From Kiritimatiellia bacterium (GTDB lineage: Bacteria > Verrucomicrobiota > Kiritimatiellia > RFP12 > UBA1067), in the NCBI GenBank assembly GCA_016284515.1, contig JAEEOY010000029.1, positions 1 to 39,946 on the forward strand: a stretch of DNA of 39,946 nt, given 5' to 3'. The position numbers and the translations under genes are program-made. The notes under the pieces are model-generated. The model searched no databases, had not been told where the DNA came from, and saw only the letters and a list, made by a program, of their open reading frames with translations. Position 1 is the stretch's first letter. Each line of letters opens with the position of its first letter. Shown here in pieces: positions 32,053 through 39,402 of the stretch.

Positions 32053-33011
32053 AGCCCGTGATACTCCCTGTACCACTTTGCGAAGACGGGGATGCCTTCA
32101 CGGATTGTCGTCTTCGGCTCATAGCCGACGGCCTTGTTGAGCTTCTCGATGCTCGCGTACGTCGCATAGACGTCGCCGGCCTGCATGGGGAGCATCTCCA
32201 TCTTCGGCTCGACGCCGAGCGAGTTCGCGAGGACGTTGATTACATCGAGGAGCTTTTCGCTGCGGTGGTTCCCGATGTTGAAGATGTCGTATGCGGGAAG
32301 GGCGTTGGACTCGACTACGCGGACGATGCCGTCCACTATGTCGTCGACGTATGTGAAGTCGCGCAGCATGTCGCCGTTGTTGAAGACCTTGATGGGACGG
32401 CCGTGCAACATCGCGTCCGCGAAGAGCGAGAGCGCCATGTCCGGACGATACCACGCGCCGTAGACGGTGAATAACCTGAGTCCGATAGTCTGCATCCCAT
32501 AGAGGTGCGAGTACGTGTGAGCCATCAGCTCGTTCGCCTTTTTCGTCGCTGCGTAGAGACTTATCGGGGTGTCGACCTTGTCGGACTCCTCGAAGGGCAT
32601 CTTCTTGTTTCCGCCGTAGACGGAAGATGACGAAGCGAAAACGAGTTTCGGGACCTTCGCCGCGTGGCGGCAGCACTCGAGGACATTTAGGAAGCCCTCG
32701 ATGTTCGTCTTCTGGTATACGAAGGGATGGTCTATGCAATAGCGCACCCCCGGCTGCGCGGCGAGGTTGAGCACTACGTCAGGCTTTTCCGCGGCAAATG
32801 CGCCGCGCAGACCTTCGAGATCGCAGATGTCGAGTTCGCGCGCGGAGAATCCGGGAAGAGCTTCAAGAACGGCGGCGCGGTCCCTCTTGAGCTTCACGCT
32901 GTAGTAGTCGTTGAAGTTGTCGATGCCTACGACTTCCCACCCGCGGCGCAGGAACTCGCGCGCCGCGTGGAAGCCTATGAAACCGGCAAAGCCTGTGATT
33001 AGAATCTTCAT
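32049..33011 (-). CDS. NAD-dependent UDP-sugar epimerase, probably UDP-glucuronate 4-epimerase
   Basis: 320 residues, extended short-chain dehydrogenase/reductase. NAD-binding GFAGFIG (7-13), D31 of the Rossmann acidic position, SSSSVYG and the catalytic Y153/K157 (YAATKKANE). The segments NDYYSVKLKRDR, AAQPGVRYCIDHP and TVYGAWYRPDMAL are closest to the CapI/LspL UDP-glucuronate 4-epimerases, which supply UDP-galacturonate for capsules; other UDP-hexuronate epimerases or dehydratases are possible. It heads the minus-strand operon, with a promoter (33020-33028) so close to the ATG that the mRNA would be leaderless. Confidence 0.9.
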   Translation of the reverse strand: MKILITGFAGFIGFHAAREFLRRGWEVVGIDNFNDYYSVKLKRDRAAVLEALPGFSARELDICDLEGLRGAFAAEKPDVVLNLAAQPGVRYCIDHPFVYQKTNIEGFLNVLECCRHAAKVPKLVFASSSSVYGGNKKMPFEESDKVDTPISLYAATKKANELMAHTYSHLYGMQTIGLRLFTVYGAWYRPDMALSLFADAMLHGRPIKVFNNGDMLRDFTYVDDIVDGIVRVVESNALPAYDIFNIGNHRSEKLLDVINVLANSLGVEPKMEMLPMQAGDVYATYASIEKLNKAVGYEPKTTIREGIPVFAKWYREYHGL

Positions 33012-33019
33012 TAGGTAGT

Positions 33020-33028
33020 ATTATATCA
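33020..33028 (-). promoter_or_regulatory. Extended -10 promoter of the epimerase operon
   Basis: On the minus strand the sequence reads TGATATAAT. Predicted transcript start is near 33013, two bases before the ATG at 33011, so no room remains for a ribosome site. The 131-base divergent gap (33012-33142) also holds a palindrome TCCATG-T-CATGGA (33053-33065), a possible shared operator. Confidence 0.65.
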
Positions 33029-33124
33029 TTTTCGGGTCGGATTTTACCATACTCCATGTCATGGACTGGATGGGTCGACTGAGAATCCCGATTGCTCATC
33101 CATTCGCCATTCCAGCAGGAATTG

Positions 33125-33133
33125 TGCTATAAT
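33125..33133 (+). promoter_or_regulatory. Extended -10 promoter of the nitroreductase-like gene
   Basis: TGCTATAAT preceded by GGAATTG and followed by CTATG. No -35 is visible. Predicted start is near 33140, about three bases before the chosen ATG (33143), predicting a leaderless message. Confidence 0.65.
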
Positions 33134-33142
33134 CTATGTCAA

Positions 33143-34135
33143 ATGGTTGAATTGCTCAGAAAACTCAAAAGGGCGCTGGTCGCCTGGAGGGAGCGCGCGA
33201 AGGTGCGCTCCGAGGCCGCGCGCGCGTTCCGCTACGACGAAAGACAGTTCATGCAGAACGCAGGCGCGCTGCATCTGGACCGCAAGGCCGCCGCGCGCGC
33301 CGAGATAGTGATGGGCTACCATGTTCTCGAGAAGGGGCTTACCATGCCGCGCCGCAGGCTCGGATTCGGCAAGGGCGCAGTCGTGCATCTCGTGAACCTC
33401 ATAGGCTCGTTTGAGAGGCGATTCGGAACTGACGATTCTCAGGTGCGTCACGCCGTCGCCGTGCTACGCGCGTACCGCGAGCTCCACAGCGAGAGTCCGG
33501 ATCCGATGCCGCGCCTCGACGCCTTCCTCGCCGCGCATCCCGACGTCCCCGCCGCGGACGAGCCGCATGTAAAGCGCTCCGATTTCTTTGAGGCAAAAGA
33601 AGCGCCGTTTCCGCAATTTGCAGCATCACGCCACGTCTGTCGCCATTTCGCGGGGCCTGTCCCCGCAGAGACGATCAAGTCCGCGGTCGAGCTTGCCCTT
33701 ACCGCTCCGAGCGCGTGCAACCGCCAGCACGCGCGTGTGCATGTCATCGACGATTCCGGATTGAGGGACAGGCTTTTCGCCGCGCAGGGCGGAACGCGCG
33801 GATTCGGCTCGGACGCGGACAAGGTCCTTGTCGTGACGTCGGACCTCTCCGCCGTCCGCTGGGGCTGGGAGCGGCACGACTGCTACGTGAACGGTGGAAT
33901 CTTCGTGATGAACCTCTGCTATGCGCTCCACTACTTCGGCGTGGCGCACTGCATCCTCCATTGGAGCGTCTCGCCCGAAGTGGACCGCGCGGCGCACGAG
34001 TTTCTCGGCATTCCCCCCAACGAGGCGATCGTTCAGGTGATTGCCTGCGGAATGCCGCCCGAGGAATTTGACGTCGCTGCGTCCCCGCGTCTCGCGGTTT
34101 CGGACGTGCTCACCTGGCACGGAGGCGAAAAATGA
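33143..34135 (+). CDS. Nitroreductase-family protein with N-terminal extension
   Basis: 330 residues from ATG 33143, which the promoter position supports; an upstream in-frame start at 33092 would lie before the -10. The N-terminal ~155 residues are helical and basic with no family I recognise (MGYHVLEKGLTMPRRR). The C-terminal half (about 160-325) is an FMN-dependent nitroreductase domain: SRHVCRHFAGP and LTAPSACNRQHARVHVI bind FMN phosphate and isoalloxazine, and VNGGIFVMNLCYALHYFGV is the dimer helix. It overlaps the pyruvyl transferase gene by ATGA. Proteins of this kind recur beside pyruvyl transferases in capsule loci, but the reaction is not established. Confidence 0.8.
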   Translation: MVELLRKLKRALVAWRERAKVRSEAARAFRYDERQFMQNAGALHLDRKAAARAEIVMGYHVLEKGLTMPRRRLGFGKGAVVHLVNLIGSFERRFGTDDSQVRHAVAVLRAYRELHSESPDPMPRLDAFLAAHPDVPAADEPHVKRSDFFEAKEAPFPQFAASRHVCRHFAGPVPAETIKSAVELALTAPSACNRQHARVHVIDDSGLRDRLFAAQGGTRGFGSDADKVLVVTSDLSAVRWGWERHDCYVNGGIFVMNLCYALHYFGVAHCILHWSVSPEVDRAAHEFLGIPPNEAIVQVIACGMPPEEFDVAASPRLAVSDVLTWHGGEK

Positions 34136-35253
34136 AGATACTTCTCGGAGGAATCCCGCTTGGATGCGACAACATCGGCGACGAGGCGATAATCGCCGGC
34201 GTAGTGAAGATGCTGAAGGAATCGCTCCCGGGCGTAGAGCTCACCGTCGCGACGGCCGATCCCGCGACGGCGGATCTCCTCGGCGTGAACGTCGTGCCGC
34301 CGTTTGGCTTCGCCGGTCACGGTTTGGACGGCTTTGAAGACGTTGTCCGCAGGCACGACGCCTATATCTGGTGCGGCGCGACGGGGCTTTCGGATTATCC
34401 GTATGCCGCTCTAGATCTTCTTGGGACAGCGCAGAACGCAGGAGTGCAGACATACATCTGGGGCGTAGGGATGGACGACGAACTGAACCCTATCTTTTTC
34501 AAGATGTGGGGACGGCGGCGGCAAGTCCTTCGGTGTCTTGGACTCCTCGCATGGAGCGAGCGTCGTCTGCGCGACAGGCTCGTGCGGCGCATCGCGGCGG
34601 TTCTGCCGCGCTGCCGCGGGGTGTGGTTGCGCGATCCGCAGAGCGCGGAAATGCTCGCGCAGACCGGTTTCCCCGGCGCAAAGGTCACCGCCGACTCGGC
34701 GATATTGCTTGGGAATGAGGAAAGTTCAACGCAGAGGTGCAGGGGCGCAGATGCGCCTACGTTGGGACTTTGCATTTCGACTCAGAGGCGTGTTGCAGAC
34801 CTTGAAGGCGTGAAAGGCCTGATTGCGGCAGTGCGCGAATCTGGCGCGCGGGTACTCGGCATTCCGATGAATCCGAAAACGGATCGCGCGCTTCTAGAAT
34901 CGCTCGGCGTCGAGTGCATATCGGGGACAACTCCCGAGGCTGTCATGGAGGCGGCCGCGAAATGCGATGTCGTCCTTTCGAGCAGGCTTCATCTGCTGAT
35001 TCTCGCCGCTAACGCCGGCACTCCCGGTCTCGGAATCGCGCGCGGATCTAAGCTGGCCAACTGGCTCTCCAACTTCGGGCGCACAGTCGAGGGGAGCGTG
35101 TACGACTGCGATTGGAACAAGGTGACGGGCCATGTCCTGGCGGCACTCGGGGATCGCGGCGACTGGGACGCGGTGCGCGACAGGGCTTATGCCGAGCTGA
35201 CATCGAGATTAGAGACGGCGCGCGTCGAACTCATCGCGCTGCTGAATGGATAG
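34132..35253 (+). CDS. Polysaccharide pyruvyl transferase family protein
   Basis: 373 residues, ATGA overlap with the nitroreductase-like gene. N-terminal GCDNIGDEAIIAGVV is the family signature, followed by IWGVGMDDELNP, VWLRDPQSAEML with the D-S segment, TADSAILL, a repeat-encoded loop (about residues 197-210), LGLCIS, and near residue 284 SSRLHLLILAANAGTPGLGI, the conserved S-x-R-x-H-x-x-x-F/L-A core. CsaB/WcaK relatives transfer pyruvate from phosphoenolpyruvate to sugar residues as a ketal, adding negative charge. The target sugar is unknown. Confidence 0.9.
   Translation: MKILLGGIPLGCDNIGDEAIIAGVVKMLKESLPGVELTVATADPATADLLGVNVVPPFGFAGHGLDGFEDVVRRHDAYIWCGATGLSDYPYAALDLLGTAQNAGVQTYIWGVGMDDELNPIFFKMWGRRRQVLRCLGLLAWSERRLRDRLVRRIAAVLPRCRGVWLRDPQSAEMLAQTGFPGAKVTADSAILLGNEESSTQRCRGADAPTLGLCISTQRRVADLEGVKGLIAAVRESGARVLGIPMNPKTDRALLESLGVECISGTTPEAVMEAAAKCDVVLSSRLHLLILAANAGTPGLGIARGSKLANWLSNFGRTVEGSVYDCDWNKVTGHVLAALGDRGDWDAVRDRAYAELTSRLETARVELIALLNG
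34730..34761 (+). repeat. Octamer repeat in the pyruvyl transferase gene
   Basis: Four octamers CGCAGAGG, TGCAGGGG, CGCAGATG, CGCCTACG encode a loop (TQRCRGADAPT) between two strands. It is in frame. Confidence 0.65.
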
Positions 35254-35301
35254 GCTCATTCGATTTTCAATTTCCGGCTCCGATGAAAGGAGGTCCTGAC
35301 C

Positions 35302-37128
35302 ATGCAGAACTACATGTATTCCGTCTTCTCGATGGTGGCGCTTGTGCTCCACCTGATATTCAACCGCAACCTGCTCTTCGGCCCGCGGATCGAGACGGCG
35401 CACGGAAAGCGCTACAGGCTGTTCCTGTTCGGCGTGCTGGCCTACTACGTGACCGACGCGATGTGGGGTGTGTTCGCCGGACTGCGCTGGCTAGTGCCCT
35501 GGTACGTCGACACCCTGTTCTTCTTCCTGTCGCTTGTAGCGTTCGTGTTCCTGTGGGGCAAGTTCGTCGCGGACTATCTCGCCTTCGGACGATGGACTTC
35601 GCGCATCCTCGACTGGTGCGGATACGCGCTCTTGGCCTTCAACCTTCTGGCTATGGCGGCCAATCCGTTCACCCGGTGCCTCTTCTATTTCGACGAACAG
35701 GGCGTCTACCAGACGGGATGGCTGCGCGACCCTGCGTTTTTCATGATGATCGCCTTCGGCATGCTGGTGTCGCTGTTCGTGGTGGCGAAGGGCGTGCGAA
35801 CCCAGGGATTCGCCCGCCGCCGCAGCGCGATGGTGGTTCTGTGCGGCGTCACCATGTCGGTCGCAATGGTATTGCAGGTCGTGTGGCCGCTCACCCCGTT
35901 CACGTCGCTCGGATGCCTCATCGTAAACTGCTTCTTCCAGGTGTTCGTGATCCAGGACGAGCAGTCGGCGAAGCATGCGGCCGAACTCGAGGACGCGCTT
36001 GAGCGAGCCCACGCCGCGGAGAAGGCGCGAAACATGTTCTTCAGCATCGTGAGCCACGACATCCGCACGCCCCTCAACGCGATCCTCGGCTATTCCGAGC
36101 TGCTTCAGTTCGGCATCTCGGACAAGGCCGAGCGGGAAGAGGCGCTGAAGGCGATCCGCTCCAGCGGCACGACGCTCCTCCAGCTCGTCAACGATGTCCT
36201 CGACCTCTCCAAGATCGATTCCGGCGAGCTCGTGCTCCAGCCCAGGCCCATGCGGCTGTCCGCGCTCGTGGACGAGGTGTTCGCGTCTTTCTGCATGGCC
36301 GCTGCGAAGAAGGGGGTTGCCCTTGAGAACATGACGGGGAGCGTGCCCATGGTGCTTTTGGACGAACACCGCTTCCGCCAGATACTTTTCAATCTCGTCG
36401 GCAACGCCGTCAAGTTCACCGACGGCGGGAAAGTGTCTGTGGCGGCTTCGTGCTCCGGATCGGGCATCGAGGTTTTCGTTTCCGACACGGGCTGCGGGAT
36501 CCCGTCCGGATTTCTGAATCGCATATTCGATCCGTTCGTGCAGGCGCAGGATCCCAGCCACTCGGCCGACCGCACGGGCGGCACGGGGCTCGGGCTGTCC
36601 ATCTGCAAACGGCTTGTGGAGGCGATGGACGGCAGTCTTGACGTGGAGAGCGAGCTCGGCAAGGGCTCGACGTTCAGGGTGAGGATACCAGGCGTAGTCG
36701 CGTCGGAACCGATCTCTGCAGACGAGCCGAAGACCGTGGCCGCGCCGAAGCATCTTCCCAATCGCGTTCTCGTCGTCGACGATTCGTCGATCAACCGCGA
36801 CGTGCTGACCCAGCTTCTCGCGCACGCCGGCGTCGGCGAGATCGTCCAGGCCGGAGACGGCGTAGAGGCGCTCGCGACGCTCGACGAGGCGCTGGCGGAC
36901 GGGCATGAGTTCGACTTCGTGCTGACCGACCTCTGGATGCCGAACAAGAACGGTATCGAACTCGTCGAGGCTCTTCGCGCCGACGACCGGTTCAGGCGAA
37001 TCCCGGTCTTCGCCGTGACGGCCGACGCGGAGTTCGTGCGTGACGAAAGGAGCGAAATCTTCGCCGGCATACTCCTCAAGCCGATTACCTACGACAGGTT
37101 GATGGAGGTGTTCTCGGTGAAATTCTGA
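35302..37128 (+). CDS. Hybrid histidine kinase with seven-TM sensor
   Basis: 608 residues. A very strong ribosome site AAAGGAGGT (35286-35294) fixes the start, 7 bases upstream. About seven hydrophobic segments (residues 5-20, 38-58, 68-92, 100-120, 140-162, 172-195, 200-218) make a membrane sensor without a large periplasmic domain. Then a coiled coil, a HisKA with H252 (VSHDIRTPLNAILGYSE), a HATPase_c (NLVGNAVKF, DTGCGIPS, GTGLGLSIC) and a receiver with D543 (LTDLWMPNKNG). No HPt, no output domain. The kinase and receiver parts closely resemble those of the 15141 kinase (same SHDIRTPLNAI and LTD-WMP patterns), so the three hybrids may share a partner. Its 48-base upstream gap holds only the ribosome site. 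Confidence 0.92.
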   Translation: MQNYMYSVFSMVALVLHLIFNRNLLFGPRIETAHGKRYRLFLFGVLAYYVTDAMWGVFAGLRWLVPWYVDTLFFFLSLVAFVFLWGKFVADYLAFGRWTSRILDWCGYALLAFNLLAMAANPFTRCLFYFDEQGVYQTGWLRDPAFFMMIAFGMLVSLFVVAKGVRTQGFARRRSAMVVLCGVTMSVAMVLQVVWPLTPFTSLGCLIVNCFFQVFVIQDEQSAKHAAELEDALERAHAAEKARNMFFSIVSHDIRTPLNAILGYSELLQFGISDKAEREEALKAIRSSGTTLLQLVNDVLDLSKIDSGELVLQPRPMRLSALVDEVFASFCMAAAKKGVALENMTGSVPMVLLDEHRFRQILFNLVGNAVKFTDGGKVSVAASCSGSGIEVFVSDTGCGIPSGFLNRIFDPFVQAQDPSHSADRTGGTGLGLSICKRLVEAMDGSLDVESELGKGSTFRVRIPGVVASEPISADEPKTVAAPKHLPNRVLVVDDSSINRDVLTQLLAHAGVGEIVQAGDGVEALATLDEALADGHEFDFVLTDLWMPNKNGIELVEALRADDRFRRIPVFAVTADAEFVRDERSEIFAGILLKPITYDRLMEVFSVKF

Positions 37129-37168
37129 CGCTTTTTGCCCTGCGCATGGTGTCGTCGATCGGGAATTG

Positions 37169-37177
37169 TGGTATAAT
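37169..37177 (+). promoter_or_regulatory. Extended -10 promoter of the formylglycine-enzyme-like gene
   Basis: TGGTATAAT preceded by GGGAATTG and followed by CTAAG. Predicted start is near 37184, two bases before ATG 37186. No -35 and no Shine-Dalgarno. Confidence 0.65.
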
Positions 37178-37185
37178 CTAAGAAG

Positions 37186-37995
37186 ATGAAAGCAAAGTTT
37201 ACAACGATGTTGACCGCGCTCGCCGCATTCGCCTCGTGCCTTGCGGCGCCGCAAGAGCGCAAGAGCGGCGAGACTTGCACGGTCACGCTTCCCGGCGGCG
37301 CGAAGATGGAGATGATCTGGTGCGCGCCGGGCACGTTCCAGATGGGGAGTCCGGAAAGCGAGCATGGACGCATCTCCAACGAGCCTCTCCACTACGTGAC
37401 GCTCACTCGGGGCTTCTGGCTCGGGAAGTACGAGGTCACGCAGAGCCAGTGGGAGAGCGTGATGAGAAGCAACCACTCCCGGTTCAAGCACGGGGACAAT
37501 CCCGTCGAGAACGTATCGTGGCACGACTGCGAGGCGTTCATCAAGCGAGCCCGACAGGCGTTCGGCGGCAAGGCCCGTCTCCCGACCGAGGCGGAGTGGG
37601 AGTATGCGTGCCGCGCGGGCAGCAGCTCTCCGTACTCCGGCAGCGGCGTCCTTTCGGAGATGGCGTGGTACGACGAGAACAGCGATCACCAGACGCATGA
37701 GGTGGGAAAGAACATGCCGAACGCGTGGGGCTTCTTCGACATGCACGGAAACGTCCTCGAGTGGTGCTCCGACTGGTTTTCCGATCCTAAGGGGGACGCG
37801 GTCGATCCAAAGGGGCCGCCGTCAGGATCGTTCAAGGTGCTGCGCGGCGGCTGCTGGTTCTTCCTTGGCAGCGACTGCCGCTGCGCCTACAGGCTCAAGC
37901 GCGAGCCGAACCTCCGCAACTGCATATTCGGCTTCCGCGTCGCGTGCTTTGACTCGGAGGCGCTGACGCCAAAGTCGGAGGAGGCTGGAAAATGA
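37186..37995 (+). CDS. Formylglycine-generating-enzyme-like (SUMF1 fold) exported protein
   Basis: 269 residues. N-terminal signal peptide (LTALAAFASCLAA), then a complete FGE-sulfatase domain from about 38: MEMIWCAPGTFQMGSPESE, FWLGKYEVTQSQWESVM, NPVENVSWHDCEAFI, RLPTEAEWEYACRAG, AWGFFDMHGNVLEWCSDW and RGGCWFFLG...FGFRVA. The usual RGGSW reads RGGCW. Most bacterial members of this family are not shown to oxidise sulfatase cysteines and may be binding or maturation proteins, so activity is uncertain. Leaderless promoter upstream; ATGA overlap with the lipoprotein gene. Confidence 0.85.
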   Translation: MKAKFTTMLTALAAFASCLAAPQERKSGETCTVTLPGGAKMEMIWCAPGTFQMGSPESEHGRISNEPLHYVTLTRGFWLGKYEVTQSQWESVMRSNHSRFKHGDNPVENVSWHDCEAFIKRARQAFGGKARLPTEAEWEYACRAGSSSPYSGSGVLSEMAWYDENSDHQTHEVGKNMPNAWGFFDMHGNVLEWCSDWFSDPKGDAVDPKGPPSGSFKVLRGGCWFFLGSDCRCAYRLKREPNLRNCIFGFRVACFDSEALTPKSEEAGK

Positions 37996-38546
37996 AGAAG
38001 CTGATTGCAATTCTACTTTTCGCCGCGGCCGTGTCGGGATGCAAGTCCCCCTACGACTACATGGAGAACTGGCTCATCCGAGAGGACGCGGTGCGTCCGT
38101 TCTCGGTGCCTGTCGACATCATATACGTCCAGGACCGTCTTTATTTCGAGAGTGGCATGCTGCCTCAGATGCAGTCGATTGCGATGGATGCGGTGGGACG
38201 CGGCAAGTTCGACGGCTTCGCCCGCGTGTTCTCTCCGCTCGTCGCCTGCGAGGAGGACGTTGAAAAGGCCATCGAGTGGTACATCAACCACCACAACAAA
38301 TCGGGCAGGTCTTTTGCGCTCATCGGGGAGGGCGAAGGCGGCGCGCTCCTGAAGGCGTATGCCGAGGACAACGCAGACTGGCTTGAGAAGAAGGGCCTTG
38401 TCGCGGGCTTCTATTCCGAACTGCCGGACAAGGGTTTCGTCTCCGAGGAGATGATCCGCAAGATAAAGCAAAGCGCCACCGCGGTGAGATACCGCCGGCA
38501 GTGGGGCAGGGAGATGCCTGGAGGGGAATGTTCGAAGGATGAGTGA
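37992..38546 (+). CDS. Lipoprotein, possibly a degenerate DUF3089-like alpha/beta-hydrolase
   Basis: 184 residues with a lipobox VSGC (C17). The VDIIYVQDRLYF strand and FALIGEGEGGALLKAYAED segment resemble the start and nucleophile elbow of DUF3089-type hydrolases (normally GHSQG). Here the nucleophile position is Glu, so catalysis is unlikely if the alignment is right. It is shorter than that family. It lies between the FGE-like gene and a GT2, overlapping both. Function unknown. Confidence 0.55.
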   Translation: MKKLIAILLFAAAVSGCKSPYDYMENWLIREDAVRPFSVPVDIIYVQDRLYFESGMLPQMQSIAMDAVGRGKFDGFARVFSPLVACEEDVEKAIEWYINHHNKSGRSFALIGEGEGGALLKAYAEDNADWLEKKGLVAGFYSELPDKGFVSEEMIRKIKQSATAVRYRRQWGREMPGGECSKDE

Positions 38547-39402
38547 CACCCGAGAGGAACAGCCGCGCGTAAGCGTAATCGTGAGGGCTCACAACGACGA
38601 GGCGCTCATAGGGCGCACGCTCGCCGGGATCTTCTCGCAGTTGCCGCCTCCGTTCGAGGTGATCGTCTGCGACGACAACTCGACCGACCGCACTAGGGAG
38701 GTCGCCGCGAAATACCCCGTGCGATTCGTAGAGCGGCCTGACGGACCGTACAAGCCGGGCCGAACGCTCAATGCGCTCGTGCAGGAGGCGAAGGGCGACA
38801 TCGTCGTTTTCAACAACTCCGACGCCGTTCCTCTCGACGAGCACTGGCTCTCCGAGCTCGTCAAGCCGCTTCTTTCCGGTGCGCCCCACGTCTTCACGTT
38901 CGCGAACCAGCTTCCCCGCCCCGACGCGCAGGCGCTTGTGCGCAAGGACAACGAACGCGCCTTTGGCGACGGGAAGGTGCAGGCGACGTGGCGCTTCTTC
39001 TTCTCGCTTGCAAGCTCCGCGACGTGGCGGCAGAATCTCCTCGACGTTCCGTTCGACGAGGGGATACAGTATTCCGAAGACGTCGAGTGGGCATGGCGCA
39101 ACTCGCGCCGCGAGAAGGATCCGGTGAAGGTCGTGTACTGTCCCGACTCGCACGTCGAGCATTCCCACAACTACACGCTGCGCGAGCTTGCGAGACGCTT
39201 CCGCGGCGAAGGTGCCGCGGACCGCGTCATCTTCGGCGACAGGCCGTCCCTTGTGCGCGAGCTCGTCGGCGCCGCGCGCGAGACCCTGCGCGACTGGGCG
39301 TATCTCCTGCCGCGTCCGCGCGACTGGGGCGAGATCCCAACCGCGCCGATAAGACGTCTCATCCAGCGCACCGCGCATTGGCGAGGAGGCAGAGGGGCAT
39401 GA
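38539..39402 (+). CDS. GT2 family glycosyltransferase
   Basis: 287 residues, starting 8 bases before the previous stop. GT-A fold: RVSVIVRAHNDEALIGRTL, VIVCDDNSTDRT, then NNSDAVPLDEHWL in the metal-binding position (SDA in place of a DxD), and EDVEWAWRNS as the catalytic ED-W motif. The C-terminus is basic without a clear TM helix, so it is probably peripheral to the membrane. It transfers an unknown sugar; the next GT overlaps it by ATGA. Confidence 0.9.
   Translation: MSDTREEQPRVSVIVRAHNDEALIGRTLAGIFSQLPPPFEVIVCDDNSTDRTREVAAKYPVRFVERPDGPYKPGRTLNALVQEAKGDIVVFNNSDAVPLDEHWLSELVKPLLSGAPHVFTFANQLPRPDAQALVRKDNERAFGDGKVQATWRFFFSLASSATWRQNLLDVPFDEGIQYSEDVEWAWRNSRREKDPVKVVYCPDSHVEHSHNYTLRELARRFRGEGAADRVIFGDRPSLVRELVGAARETLRDWAYLLPRPRDWGEIPTAPIRRLIQRTAHWRGGRGA

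Noticed and set aside
35491-37746. 751-codon open frame on the minus strand
   Set aside because: Antisense shadow of the 7-TM hybrid kinase and FGE-like genes; no recognisable domain or ribosome site.
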